Positions 17,572 to 26,022 are shown, counted from the first letter of the stretch. The stretch is DNA of 64,000 bases from Catenuloplanes atrovinosus (GCF_031458235.1 NZ_JAVDYB010000001.1:8643001-8707000); one strand, 5' to 3'. Notes: generated by a model not told the origin, from the letters alone. Numbers and translations are program-made.

Positions 17572-17826
17572 TCAGGCGGAGTGAGCGCGAACCCGCAGGC
17601 CGCCGCGACGCTTGACGGCGCGCCGCTCCTCTTCACTCATTCCGCCCCAGACGCCCGCGTCCTGACCCGACTCGAGCGCCCAGGCCAGGCACTCCTCGGT
17701 CACGGGGCAGCGCCGGCAAACCGACTTGGCCTGCTCGACCTGCAGGAGCGCCGGGCCGGACGTCCCGATCGGGAAGAACAGCTCGGGGTCCTCGTCGCGG
17801 CAGACAGAATCGTGGCGCCAGTCCAT
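17572..17826 (-). CDS. whiB1: Transcriptional regulator WhiB1
   Basis: WhiB1 is an essential, NO-sensitive 4Fe-4S protein that binds the primary sigma factor. The 84-residue product has Cys9, Cys37, Cys40 and Cys46, the same positions as in M. tuberculosis WhiB1, plus the GVWGG turn and a basic C-terminal tail (RRAVKRRGG) for DNA contact. The start at 17826 is supported by AAGGAG about 9 bases before. The 1 kb upstream region has a CRP-type palindrome at 18085-18098; mycobacterial whiB1 is also CRP-controlled. Confidence 0.96.
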   Translation of the reverse strand: MDWRHDSVCRDEDPELFFPIGTSGPALLQVEQAKSVCRRCPVTEECLAWALESGQDAGVWGGMSEEERRAVKRRGGLRVRAHSA

Positions 17827-18871
17827 GGCGGCAACACTCCTTGTTCTTCGGATCGGTTTCGGTGAATGCGTATTACTTATTTCTATGCGCGCGCGACGTT
17901 GATCACGACGGTGTGCAGCCATCGGTCAACAGTGCGTGAGCAGGCGTTTGGGGAGTCCGTGGCTGTGGCGGAACGGTCGCACAGCGTGCGCCTACCGGCA
18001 ACATCCGCGTAACTCTTTTCGCTTGTGAATGCTTTCACGAACTCTGGCAAAGTCAAGAGGCACGCTCCGAAAAACTTGGGAGCGGTGAGCTAGCTCACGA
18101 CCTCTTTGTCCGAATTTCGGTCTTGCTCCGACACCCGGCACGCGACAGTCAAAAGTCAATGTAGTACGGTCCCCGCCGCATTGCCGTCATTTCCGGCCCG
18201 GTTTCTTGTGCCGGCCGCCACGACCCTGATCACGCGGACCTAGGTCATCCGGCCTGATATTGGGCGGGTACCCACTCCCTAGCAGATTACACGCGGCGAG
18301 TCGGGCACATCGCGAAACTGTACTTTCTGTCGCATGCCGAGCTACTCACCGTCAGGCGAGCGGGGTGCCGGTCGGCCCCGGCACGGCAGATACGGGCAGG
18401 TCATGCAAGCTCAACGCCCGATCGCCCCCACTGGTGGCGACCTCCGGGAAAATCCGCCACCAAAGTGCGGACGATGGCTGCGACGCGTAACCGACTGATC
18501 GCAGTCCCATCCAATGCGAGATCCAAATGACCCAAGTGGACTCACCGAAACCGTCCGCTCACCGATAAGCGCCACGGGCGCTGTCGCCGGATCATCGGCG
18601 CACCCAATGCGGCCGCCGCCGGGCGCGGCACGGATGCCGCCGATCCCGCAACCGAGTAACGCACCGATCAACAGAGTGTGCGAAGCACCGGAGTGGACGA
18701 TGGGACCGCTCTCTGGCGCTAGGTGATCGACGGAAGGCGCATCCATTCCGATGCGACGCAGTCACGTCGAGTGATGACACCGGGGCAATGCCGGCCGTCG
18801 CCGATGTTGTCACGACCCCGCCGTGCTCCGGCGTCGTACCGGAGGGGCGATGTAGGGCCGGTGCCGATCGA
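17827..18871. other. Long non-coding region upstream of whiB1
   Basis: This is 1045 bases without a convincing gene, and it is noticeably less GC-biased than its surroundings. Short frames here (for example 18260-18490) lack ribosome binding sites and GC-rich third positions. The whiB1 promoter must lie within; the only clear site is the 14-bp palindrome at 18085-18098. A transcribed leader or small RNA cannot be excluded. I see no tRNA or riboswitch core. Confidence 0.55.
18085..18098. promoter_or_regulatory. CRP-type palindrome upstream of whiB1
   Basis: The perfect 14-bp palindrome GTGAGCTAGCTCAC fits the actinobacterial CRP consensus (GTGNNANNNNNNCAC-like). It lies 259 bases upstream of the whiB1 start. 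In M. tuberculosis, CRP (Rv3676) controls whiB1, which supports the call. Confidence 0.65.
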
Positions 18872-19270
18872 TCAGTTCGGCGAGATGGGGATGACGGTGC
18901 CGTTGTCGGAGAAGCTGGCGTAGAGGTCGGGCGCGGCGGTCAGGATGGCCGCGCCCCCGTTGCCGTCGGACGCGACGACCGTCGAGGCGACGTCGAGCCG
19001 GTCGGTGGCGTCGTAGGCGGCCGACAGCCTCTCCCACTCGGTCGGCTCGAGCCCGAGGACCCTGGTGTGCCGGTGGGTGAGGAGCACGTCGAGCAGGTGG
19101 ATGTCGGCGACCGCCGGCCACGCCTCGACGACGCACAGGACCGGCAGGGCGACGACCGCGGCCTCGTCGGAGACCTCGCCGAGAATCTCGCCGACGTCGA
19201 TCGAGCCTTTGCAGTAGGCCGAGACCGCGGTGGCGTCGAGAACGACGCGTATGGGCCTGTCGTCAATCAT
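18872..19270 (-). CDS. PIN-domain protein, VapC-like
   Basis: The 132-residue protein resembles PIN-domain ribonuclease toxins. VVLDATAVSAYCKG at the N-terminus carries the first acidic residue (Asp12), and CVVEAWPAV the central Glu. The C-terminal region has ASTVVASDGNGGAAILTAAPDLY where VapC usually has a second acidic cluster (xTxDxxL); here TAAPDL replaces it, so metal binding may be altered. It overlaps the upstream gene by ATGA, the usual antitoxin-toxin arrangement. No VapB-type DNA-binding domain is obvious in the partner. Confidence 0.65.
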   Translation of the reverse strand: MIDDRPIRVVLDATAVSAYCKGSIDVGEILGEVSDEAAVVALPVLCVVEAWPAVADIHLLDVLLTHRHTRVLGLEPTEWERLSAAYDATDRLDVASTVVASDGNGGAAILTAAPDLYASFSDNGTVIPISPN

Positions 19271-19530
19271 GAGGGCCTCCCGCGGTCGAGCTGGGCGCGC
19301 AGGGCGGCGCGACGCTCGGGGGTGTTGCGTTCGCGGGCCTCGCGGAGGACGCGGCGTGCCCACTCGCGGGCGCGCCGCCGCTCCTCGTCGGTCACGTCGG
19401 GCTTCGCGGCCAGGGTGAGATCCTCGTAGCCTGCCGCGCAGCCGGGCTGGACCTTGCTGGGCCTGAGGCCGGACTCCGGCGCGAGCTGTTCGTCGGGGGG
19501 TGTGCTCTGGTCGTCGTGTGTTCGTGGCAT
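19267..19530 (-). CDS. Small charged protein, probable antitoxin partner of PIN protein
   Basis: The 87-residue protein starts at 19530, with CAGGAG 7 bases before, and ends overlapping the PIN gene start. The N-terminal half is polar and disordered (THDDQSTPPDEQLAPESG). The C-terminal half is a strongly charged helix (TDEERRRAREWARRVLREA). This is the size and layout of an antitoxin that wraps its toxin, but no known antitoxin fold is recognised. The function is inferred from coupling alone. Confidence 0.6.
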   Translation of the reverse strand: MPRTHDDQSTPPDEQLAPESGLRPSKVQPGCAAGYEDLTLAAKPDVTDEERRRAREWARRVLREARERNTPERRAALRAQLDRGRPS

Positions 19531-19624
19531 GTCGACGCTCCTGTCGTCATTGGACCGGGTGGTACGCCGTCGAACATAGTCGATTATGTCGGCGCCCGCC
19601 AGGCCCCGCGGGGAGCCCGGTATC

Positions 19625-20047
19625 GTGAGGGCCGTGACCGCTGAGCACGCCACCCCCGAGGCCTCGCCGCTGACGCTGACGGCGGCGGTGCTGCTGTTGA
19701 AGGCGGAGGCGGTGGTGGTCGGGGCGATCGCGATCTTCCTGGTCTTCAAGGACCTCACGTCGACGCCGTCGGACGTCGGGGTGGCGGTGAGCCTGACCGT
19801 CTTCACGGTCCTGGCGTCCGCGGTCATCTACGCGATCGCGCGGGCGCTGGGGCATCACCGCGGCGGTGCGCGCGCGCCGGGCATCGTCGTGCAGCTGATG
19901 CTGCTGGCGATCGGCTACTACATGATCCAGGGCGGCCTGGCCTGGCTGGGGATCGCGATCATCGTGCTGGGCGTGGCCGTGATCGCGCTGATCGTGGCGC
20001 CGCCGTCCACCCGTGCGCTCGGCTACGGCCCGGCGGACGGCGGCTGA
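19625..20047 (+). CDS. Small integral membrane protein
   Basis: The 140-residue protein has four hydrophobic segments (about residues 16-40, 49-72, 83-105 and 107-126) and short polar ends. GTG 19625 is preferred: GGGGAG lies 9 bases upstream, while the ATG at 19586 has none; GTG 19634 is also possible. Conserved membrane proteins of this type are common in actinomycetes without an assigned role. It is divergent from the antitoxin-like gene and convergent with the kinase-like gene that follows. Confidence 0.75.
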   Translation: MRAVTAEHATPEASPLTLTAAVLLLKAEAVVVGAIAIFLVFKDLTSTPSDVGVAVSLTVFTVLASAVIYAIARALGHHRGGARAPGIVVQLMLLAIGYYMIQGGLAWLGIAIIVLGVAVIALIVAPPSTRALGYGPADGG

Positions 20048-20051
20048 GCGG

Positions 20052-20453
20052 TCAGAAGCCGGTGCGGCGGGTCAGGAGCGTGATGGTGGCCTTGCCGCCG
20101 GACGCACCGGCGGAGGCGGCGGTGGTGAGCGCGGTCAGCACCTTCCACGCGAAGCTGGACTCGGACGGCAGCTTGGCGCCGCGGACCGTGGGCACGCTGA
20201 CCTGAACGGTGAGCGCGTCGTCCGTGACCGAGAAGCGGCACTCCAGGTCGGCGCCGCGCGGTGCGATGGCGAGCAGCATGGCGCAGGCCTCGTCGACCGC
20301 GATGCGCAGGTCCTCGATCTCGTCGAGCGCGAAGTGCAGCCGGGCCGCCAGGCCGGCGGTGGCGGTGCGCAGCACGCTGAGGTATCCGCCGTCCGCGGGC
20401 ACCGTGAGCAGCACGACGTCGTCGGTCGTGGGCTCCATCGTCAGATCCGTCAC
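20052..20453 (-). CDS. Anti-sigma regulatory factor, RsbW/SpoIIAB-like ATPase
   Basis: The protein is predicted to be a GHKL-fold Ser/Thr kinase that holds a stress-response sigma factor. The 133 residues contain VPADGGYLSVLRTATAGL, then DEIEDLRIAVDEACAMLL, which is the N-box region (E..N usually; here DEACAM as in actinobacterial SigF/SigB-type anti-sigma factors). The C-terminal half contains the G-rich lid and beta strands (ATITLLTRR). The start GTG 20453 has GGGGGG upstream. The cognate sigma factor and anti-anti-sigma factor are not in the window. Confidence 0.82.
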   Translation of the reverse strand: MTDLTMEPTTDDVVLLTVPADGGYLSVLRTATAGLAARLHFALDEIEDLRIAVDEACAMLLAIAPRGADLECRFSVTDDALTVQVSVPTVRGAKLPSESSFAWKVLTALTTAASAGASGGKATITLLTRRTGF

Positions 20454-20604
20454 CGTGCCATCCCCCCGATCGGCGACTCTACCGTCTCCGTCGCCCGCGG
20501 CGCGTGCCCGAGGCACAACTTCCCGGCGTGGTCTTTCCGGCATGTCGTGAGTGCAAACCGGCCGGCGCACCGGAAAGCGGTGCACCGGCCGGCGAGCGGG
20601 CCGT

Positions 20605-21009
20605 TCAGGCCTGCTTGGTCTCCCAGAAGATCTTGGAGATCTCCTCGATCTTCGCGAGCAGCTCCTCGGCCTTGGCCGGGTCGGCCGAGCCCTTGGCGCC
20701 GGCGGCGCCGGCCAGCTTGGTGGCCTCGTTGAAGAGGCTGTGCAGCTGCGGGTACTTCTCGAAGTGCGGCGGCTTGAAGTAGTCGGTCCAGAGCACCCAC
20801 AGGTGGTGCTTGACCAGCTCGGAGCGCTGCTCCTTGATGATCAGAGCCCGGGTGCGGAACTCCGGGTCCTGGTTGGCCTGGTACTTCTCGCAGATCGCCT
20901 TGACCGACTCGGCCTCGATGCGGGCCTGTGCCGGGTCGTAGATGCCGCACGGCAGGTCGCAGTGGGCGCTGGCAACGGTGCGAGGAGTAAACATGCGCGG
21001 GAGTCGCAT
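20605..21009 (-). CDS. sodN: Nickel superoxide dismutase
   Basis: The enzyme dismutates superoxide with Ni. The 134-residue precursor has a 15-residue propeptide, then the Ni-hook HCDLPCGIYDP: His16, Cys17 and Cys21 are the ligands after cleavage. The rest is a four-helix bundle (QARIEAESVKAICEKYQ onward) of normal length. GGAGGA lies 5 bases before the ATG. The processing protease SodX is encoded divergently 87 bases away; the shared gap probably holds a Nur-type nickel-responsive site, though none was identified by eye. Confidence 0.97.
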   Translation of the reverse strand: MRLPRMFTPRTVASAHCDLPCGIYDPAQARIEAESVKAICEKYQANQDPEFRTRALIIKEQRSELVKHHLWVLWTDYFKPPHFEKYPQLHSLFNEATKLAGAAGAKGSADPAKAEELLAKIEEISKIFWETKQA

Positions 21010-21096
21010 CAGGATTCCTCCGATGAGCAGTTGCGATGATCCTCGGGGGGAACACTACTCCTGGCATTCGTGCCCCGACCGACAGAGGTGAAACGC

Positions 21097-21393
21097 ATGG
21101 TGCTCCCGGTCCTGGTGCACGGGCCGTCGATGGTGCCGACACTGCGGCACGGCGATGCGGTGCTGGTCTGGGAGCGCGCCCGGATCCGGCCCGGCGACGT
21201 GGTGGTCGGCGAGTTCCGGTCCCGGCCGGGGCTGCTGGTGATCAAGCGGGCCGTGCGCGCGCAGGACGGCGGGTGGTGGCTGGAGGGCGACAATCCACTG
21301 GTCACGGACGACTCCCGGGCGTACGGCGTGGCCGACGTGCGCGGCCGTGTGACATTTCGATACTGGCCGAAGCCCGCGTTTCTGCGCCGATAG
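21097..21393 (+). CDS. sodX: Nickel superoxide dismutase maturation peptidase SodX
   Basis: This S24/S26-type signal-peptidase-like enzyme removes the SodN propeptide so His1 can bind Ni. The 98-residue product has the Ser11 nucleophile in HGPSMVPTL and general base Lys50 in VIKRAV, with the final GRVTFRYWP strand. ATG 21097 is chosen because GAGGTGAA lies 6 bases before it; a GTG at 21070 would add nine residues. It is divergent from sodN. Confidence 0.92.
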   Translation: MVLPVLVHGPSMVPTLRHGDAVLVWERARIRPGDVVVGEFRSRPGLLVIKRAVRAQDGGWWLEGDNPLVTDDSRAYGVADVRGRVTFRYWPKPAFLRR

Positions 21394-21586
21394 CCGTTAC
21401 TGTCGAGTTCGACCCCGCTCACCCGTGGGGTCCGGGCCGGGCACTATGCTCGGCCGCTACACCGGGTGACCCCCGTGCACTCCGCCGGTCAGCGCTGACC
21501 ACGGCCTGCTTCCGGCTGAGCATGTCTTCTTCCTGCTCGGCCGCGTGCGCGCGCCGGGCGAGTCTCGTCACGGAGTGGAGTCCCCA

Positions 21587-22732
21587 ATGGCATCCGCCGA
21601 TCCCGTCTTCGAGCTGCACCGCGGCGGCAAGATGGCCGTCGCGTCGACCGTGCCGCTGACCAGCCGCGAGGATCTCTCGCTCGCCTACACGCCCGGGGTG
21701 GCCCGGGTCTGCGAGGCCATCGCGGAACGCCCCGAGCTGTCCGTCGACTACACCTGGACCGGGAACGCGGTCGCGGTGGTCACCGACGGTTCCGCCGTGC
21801 TCGGGCTCGGCAACATCGGGCCGCGCGCCGCCATGCCGGTCATGGAGGGCAAGGCGATCCTGTTCAAGCAGTTCGGCGGCGTGGACGCGGTGCCGATCTG
21901 CCTGGACACCCAGGACGTCGACGAGATCGTCCGCGTGGTCACCGCGCTGGCGCCCTCGTTCGGCGGCATCAACCTGGAGGACATCAGCGCGCCGCGCTGC
22001 TTCGAGGTGGAGCGGCGGCTGGACGAGGCGCTGCCGATCCCGGTCTTCCACGACGACCAGCACGGCACCGCGATCGTCACGCTGGCCGCGCTGCGCAACG
22101 CCGCCACGCTGCTCGGCCGCGAGCTCGGCGACCTGCGGGTGGTGATCAGCGGCGCCGGTGCGGCCGGCGTGGCGGTGACCAGGATGCTGATCGCGGGCGG
22201 CGTGCGCGCGGAGCGCGTGGTGGTCTGCGACTCCAAGGGCATCCTGCACCGCGGCCGGGCCGGGCTCGGCGGCGCCAAGTCCGAGCTGGCGTCGATGACC
22301 AACCGCACGCTGCTGGCCGGCGGCATCGAGAACGCGCTGGCCGGCGCGGACGTGCTGATCGGCGTCTCCGGCGGCACGATCGACGAGACCGCGGTGGCCC
22401 GGATGGCACCCGGCGGCATCGTCTTCGCGCTCGCCAACCCCACGCCCGAGGTGCACCCGGACGTGGCGGCGCGCTACGCGGCCGTGGTGGCCACCGGCCG
22501 CTCCGACTATCCGAACCAGATCAACAACGTGCTGGCGTTCCCGGGCGTCTTCCGCGGCGCGCTGGCGGCCCGGGCGCGCACGATCACGGACGCGATGAAG
22601 GTGGCGGCCGCGGACGCGATCGCGGGCGTGGTGGCGTCCTCGCTGACCCCGGACGCGATCGTGCCGTCGCCGCTGGACCCGCGGGTGGCTCCGGCCGTGG
22701 CCGAGGCCGTGGCGGCGGCCGCGAAGAACTAG
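21587..22732 (+). CDS. NAD(P)-dependent malic enzyme
   Basis: The enzyme decarboxylates malate to pyruvate. The 381-residue short-form enzyme has the malic domain (LSLAYTPGVARVCEAI; YTWTGNAVAVVTDGSAVLG; metal-site FHDDQHGTAIVTLAA) and the Rossmann domain (VVISGAGAAGVAVTRML; later FALANPTPE). The Asp-Asp pair of DDQHGT and Glu in NLEDISAPRCF are metal ligands. The start ATG 21587 has GGAG nearby. The final 32 bases, including the stop, are duplicated in tandem directly after the gene. Confidence 0.95.
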   Translation: MASADPVFELHRGGKMAVASTVPLTSREDLSLAYTPGVARVCEAIAERPELSVDYTWTGNAVAVVTDGSAVLGLGNIGPRAAMPVMEGKAILFKQFGGVDAVPICLDTQDVDEIVRVVTALAPSFGGINLEDISAPRCFEVERRLDEALPIPVFHDDQHGTAIVTLAALRNAATLLGRELGDLRVVISGAGAAGVAVTRMLIAGGVRAERVVVCDSKGILHRGRAGLGGAKSELASMTNRTLLAGGIENALAGADVLIGVSGGTIDETAVARMAPGGIVFALANPTPEVHPDVAARYAAVVATGRSDYPNQINNVLAFPGVFRGALAARARTITDAMKVAAADAIAGVVASSLTPDAIVPSPLDPRVAPAVAEAVAAAAKN

Positions 22733-22764
22733 CCGAGGCCGTGGCGGCGGCCGCGAAGAACTAG
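22701..22764 (+). repeat. Perfect 32 bp tandem duplication at the malic enzyme stop
   Basis: The last 32 bases of the malic enzyme gene (22701-22732, CCGAGGCCGTGG...AACTAG) are repeated exactly at 22733-22764. The protein end is unchanged because the stop is in the first copy. Perfect identity implies a recent slippage or unequal-exchange event. Confidence 0.95.
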
Positions 22765-22819
22765 ATGTGCGCCGCGCCGGTACGGGCGTGCGGCCCGTAC
22801 CGGCTGCTAGCGTGCGGGG

Positions 22820-23773
22820 ATGCGTGCCGCGTTCGCGTCCAGGATCGACGACGCCGACCCGCTCTCCGCCCTCACGGTCGGTGAGCGGCCGGAGCCGGAG
22901 CCCGCCGGCGACGACTGGGTGACCGTGGAGGTGCGGGCCAGTTCGCTCAACCACCACGACCTGTGGTCGCTGCGCGGCGTCGGCCTGACCGAGAAGCAAC
23001 TGCCGATGATCCTCGGCTGCGACGCGGCCGGGGTCGCGCCGGACGGCCGCGAGGTGGTCGTCTACCCGGTCGTCCCGACGCCGTCCGACCCGCGCGGGGT
23101 CACCATCCTGTCCGAGCACCACCAGGGCACGCTGGCGGAGCGGGTGGCGGTGCCGGCGGCGAACCTGATCGCGAAGCCGGCCGCGCTGAGCTTCGCGGAC
23201 GTGGCCTGCCTGCCGACGGCGTGGCTCACCGCGTACCGGATGCTGACCTCCCGCGGGCGCGTCGCGGAGACGGACGCGGTGCTGGTGCAGGGCGCCGGCG
23301 GCGGCGTGGCGACCGCCGCCGTGGTGCTCGCGGTGGCGATGGGCAAGCGGGTGTACGCGACCAGCCGCGACCCGGGCAAGCGCGAGCGCATCGCCGCGCT
23401 CGGCGCGACCGCGCTGGAGCCCGGCGCCCGGCTGCCCGAGCGCGTCGGCGTGGTGATCGAGACGGTCGGCGCGGCCACGTTCGACCACTCGCTGAAGTGC
23501 GCGGGCTTCGGCGCCCGGATCGTGGTCTCCGGCGCCACCGCCGGCCATCTCCCGCAGGTCAACCTCCGCCGCGTCTTCGCGATGAGCCTGGAGATCCTCG
23601 GTACGTCGATGGGCACCCCGGACGAGCTGTCCGCACTGCTGGAGTTCCTCGCCTCCACGGGCGTCCGCCCGGTGGTCGACTCCGTCTTCGGCTTCAGCGA
23701 GGTGGACGCCGCCTTCGCCAAGCTCGCCTCCGGCACCGTCTTCGGCAAGATCATCCTCGACCACACCCGCTGA
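22820..23773 (+). CDS. Zinc-type MDR alcohol dehydrogenase / quinone oxidoreductase
   Basis: The 317-residue medium-chain dehydrogenase/reductase has a GroES-like N-terminal domain (VEVRASSLNHHDLWSLRG, ILGCDAAGV) and a Rossmann domain with VLVQGAGGGVATAAVVLA and KRVYATSRDPGKRERIAALG. The structural-zinc Cys cluster is absent, as in quinone oxidoreductase-like members. NADPH is the likely cofactor. The substrate is unknown. It is convergent with the hydrolase gene, and the dispersed repeat at 23825-23897 lies between. Confidence 0.9.
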   Translation: MRAAFASRIDDADPLSALTVGERPEPEPAGDDWVTVEVRASSLNHHDLWSLRGVGLTEKQLPMILGCDAAGVAPDGREVVVYPVVPTPSDPRGVTILSEHHQGTLAERVAVPAANLIAKPAALSFADVACLPTAWLTAYRMLTSRGRVAETDAVLVQGAGGGVATAAVVLAVAMGKRVYATSRDPGKRERIAALGATALEPGARLPERVGVVIETVGAATFDHSLKCAGFGARIVVSGATAGHLPQVNLRRVFAMSLEILGTSMGTPDELSALLEFLASTGVRPVVDSVFGFSEVDAAFAKLASGTVFGKIILDHTR

Positions 23774-23824
23774 GCCCGGCCCGGGGGCGGGAGTCGCGGC
23801 GGGATCTGCGGGAGTGGTGCGGCG

Positions 23825-23897
23825 CCGGCAGGGAGGAGCGCCAGCGACGACCGGTGCCCGCGGGAGCATGCGGGAGGTGACCCCGCCGGAAGCGGGA
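23825..23897 (-). repeat. Uninterrupted copy of the dispersed repeat (IS110 empty site)
   Basis: This 73-base copy is inverted relative to the copy at 2255-2287 / 3787-3828. The 42 bases of the right half are identical, and the left half differs by two substitutions and one indel. It lies between convergent genes and can fold into GC hairpins (CCCGC/GCGGG). It shows the target before IS110 insertion: ATG-CTC-CCGCGGG. Confidence 0.88.
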
Positions 23898-23913
23898 AGA
23901 TGAATGTCCGCTT

Positions 23914-24831
23914 CTAGAACTGGTCGTCGAGTTCCGCGATGTCGCCCTCGGCGGCCGCCTCCGGGAGGCGTTCCAGGGCGCCCTCGTCGCCGTAGAGGGA
24001 CCAGCGGAGGAACTCGGTGGTGGTGCCGGCCAGCACGTCGAAGGAGCTGCCGGCGGAGAGCGCGCCGACGTGGTCGCCCTGGGGGAGGGTGAGCATGGCC
24101 TTGGGCCACGGGACGGCGTCGAAGGCGGACTTTCCGGACGAGTACGGCACGACCTGGTCGAGTTCGCCGTGGACGAAGAGCATCGGCGTCTCCTTGCCGG
24201 AGAAGCCGGTGCCGACGCCGAGCGTGCTGCCGGCCAGCACGATGCCGGCGTCCAGGCGGGCGTCGCGGCCGCGGGTGAACTCGCCGATCGTGGTGATGCC
24301 GCCGGCGGAGTGACCGGCCGCGGCGACCCGGTCGGTGAGCAGGCGCCCGGCGAAGCGGTCGCCGTCGTCGTCGTTGAGCGCGAGCACCGCGGTCAGCACC
24401 GCGGACGCGTCGGCCGGCTGGTTGAGCACGTCGAGCGCGTTCTGCGCGCTGCCGGCCGTGGTGTTCGGATAGGCGGGCGCGACGACCACGAAACCGGCGG
24501 ACGCCCACCGGGTGAGCAGGTCCGTGTAGTCGGCCGGCCGCCCGCCCAGGCCGTGGCTGAAGACCACGACGGGGAACTCGCCGGTCTCCGCGTTCGGGTA
24601 CCAGATCGTGGTCGGCAGCTTGCGGTCACCGCGGGCCAGGTCCAGCGTGCGCCGCCCGACCGCGAAGGACTCGGCGGGCGCGACACCGGGCGGCGGCGGC
24701 CCGGCGTCCGCCGGCGTGGGGTCGGCGGCGGCCGGCCGGGACAGGCCGGGCCGGTCGTCGATGCCCAGAGCACAACCCGAGGGCAGGAGCATCAGCGGTA
24801 CGGCGAGCGCGAGCAGTCGGCGGCGGTACAC
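23914..24831 (-). CDS. Secreted alpha/beta hydrolase lipoprotein (PAF-acetylhydrolase/cutinase-like)
   Basis: The 305-residue exported hydrolase has a short basic leader and lipobox (LLPSGC), so it is probably lipid-anchored. Catalytic features are oxyanion FSHGLGGRP, nucleophile Ser in AGHSAGGITT, Asp in FVHGELDQVVP and His in GDHVGAL. The substrate could be an ester lipid or polyester; the PAF-acetylhydrolase/PETase-like superfamily is the best fit. The GTG start at 24831 is chosen because translation there yields the signal sequence; no good ribosome site is seen. It is the second of two paralogous genes 41 bases apart. Confidence 0.82.
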   Translation of the reverse strand: MYRRRLLALAVPLMLLPSGCALGIDDRPGLSRPAAADPTPADAGPPPPGVAPAESFAVGRRTLDLARGDRKLPTTIWYPNAETGEFPVVVFSHGLGGRPADYTDLLTRWASAGFVVVAPAYPNTTAGSAQNALDVLNQPADASAVLTAVLALNDDDGDRFAGRLLTDRVAAAGHSAGGITTIGEFTRGRDARLDAGIVLAGSTLGVGTGFSGKETPMLFVHGELDQVVPYSSGKSAFDAVPWPKAMLTLPQGDHVGALSAGSSFDVLAGTTTEFLRWSLYGDEGALERLPEAAAEGDIAELDDQF

Positions 24832-24872
24832 CCGCCCGATTGTGCCCGCGGGATCTCCTGTTCGACCAACTC

Positions 24873-25799
24873 CTATATCTTCCCGGTGATCGTGGAGACG
24901 CCGGCGAGCGTGGCGTCGATCGGGAGCCGGGCGCGGGCGCTCGCGTCGCCGTAGAGCGTCCAGCGCAGGAAGTCGGTGATCGTGTTGTTCGCCTCCGGGA
25001 AGCCGCGCTGCCCGGGCGTCAGATACTCGCCGTGGCCCTGCCCGGCCAGCGTGACGAACGCCTTCGGCCACGGCACGCGGTCGTAGGCGGCCTTCGCCAC
25101 GTAGGGTGCGACGACCGGGTCCGCGCCGCCGTGCACGAACAGCAGCGACGCCTCCGGGCCGGCGAACGTGCCGGGCAGCCCCCCGCCCGCGATCACCACG
25201 CCGGCCCGCAGCCGCGGGTCGTGGCCCTCGATGAACAGGCCGGCCGTGGTGAAGCCGCCGGCGGAGTGACCGGCCGCGGCGACGTGGCCGACGTCGAGCC
25301 GGCCCTTGAACGGGTCACCGCGCAGCGTGTCGCGCCGGATCACGTCCTGGATCACGAACTCGGCATCGCCGGGCTGGTTGCGCACGTCCCAGCGCTGGAA
25401 GTCGGCGGCGCGCGCGTGCGTGAACGGGTAGGCGGGCGCGGCGATCACGAATCCGGCCGCGGCCCAGCGGGTGAGCAGCGGCGTGAAGTGCTGCGGCGAA
25501 CTGGCCAGCCCGTGGCTGAACAGCACGATCGGGAAGCGGCCGGCGGCCGGGCGCGCGTCCCGGCGGATGCGCTGCTCGCCGGGGCGGCCGTCGGCCGGGT
25601 ACCAGACCGTGGTGGGCAGCGGACGGTTCGGGCCGCGTGTCAGGTCCAGCGTGCGGACGCCGACCGGGTACGGTGTGACCGGTGCCACGCCGACGGCCCG
25701 GCTGAGCGCCTCGGGCGCCACGGCCTCGGCGGCCTGGCACGCGGATAGCGCGATCAGCAGGGTGGCGGCGAGCAGCGCACGCGCGCCCCGCATCGTCAT
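24873..25799 (-). CDS. Secreted alpha/beta hydrolase lipoprotein, paralogue
   Basis: The 308-residue paralogue of the downstream gene has the same architecture: leader with lipobox LIALSAC, the domain start VGVRTLDLTRG, oxyanion FSHGLASSP, Ser in AGHSAGGFTT, Asp in FVHGGADPVVAP and His in GQGHGEYL. Both end with a conserved FLRWTLYGD / FLRWSLYGD block, showing a local duplication. ATG 25799 gives a clean signal peptide; longer frames start at 25829 and 25859. An operon with the following gene is likely. Confidence 0.82.
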   Translation of the reverse strand: MTMRGARALLAATLLIALSACQAAEAVAPEALSRAVGVAPVTPYPVGVRTLDLTRGPNRPLPTTVWYPADGRPGEQRIRRDARPAAGRFPIVLFSHGLASSPQHFTPLLTRWAAAGFVIAAPAYPFTHARAADFQRWDVRNQPGDAEFVIQDVIRRDTLRGDPFKGRLDVGHVAAAGHSAGGFTTAGLFIEGHDPRLRAGVVIAGGGLPGTFAGPEASLLFVHGGADPVVAPYVAKAAYDRVPWPKAFVTLAGQGHGEYLTPGQRGFPEANNTITDFLRWTLYGDASARARLPIDATLAGVSTITGKI

Positions 25800-26022
25800 G
25801 TCTGGAACGGTAAGGGCGCCGCGGGCCATCGACCCTGGCCGAACGGATGGTTCCGGCAAGGCCGCACAGATACATTACTTTAAGTGTGCACTCCGTAACC
25901 GTGCGTGTTTTTGTATGACGGGTATCTATGTAAACATGCCCCATGGAGTGCTTTTTCGGGCCACGTGTCGGCTAGGCGCACGGCTGTGCGTGAATGTCGT
26001 AGCGCTTCGCTATCGTCGGGGC

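Noticed and set aside
18260-18490. Short plus-strand frame in the whiB1 upstream region.
   Set aside because: No ribosome site and codon use unlike genuine genes in the window.
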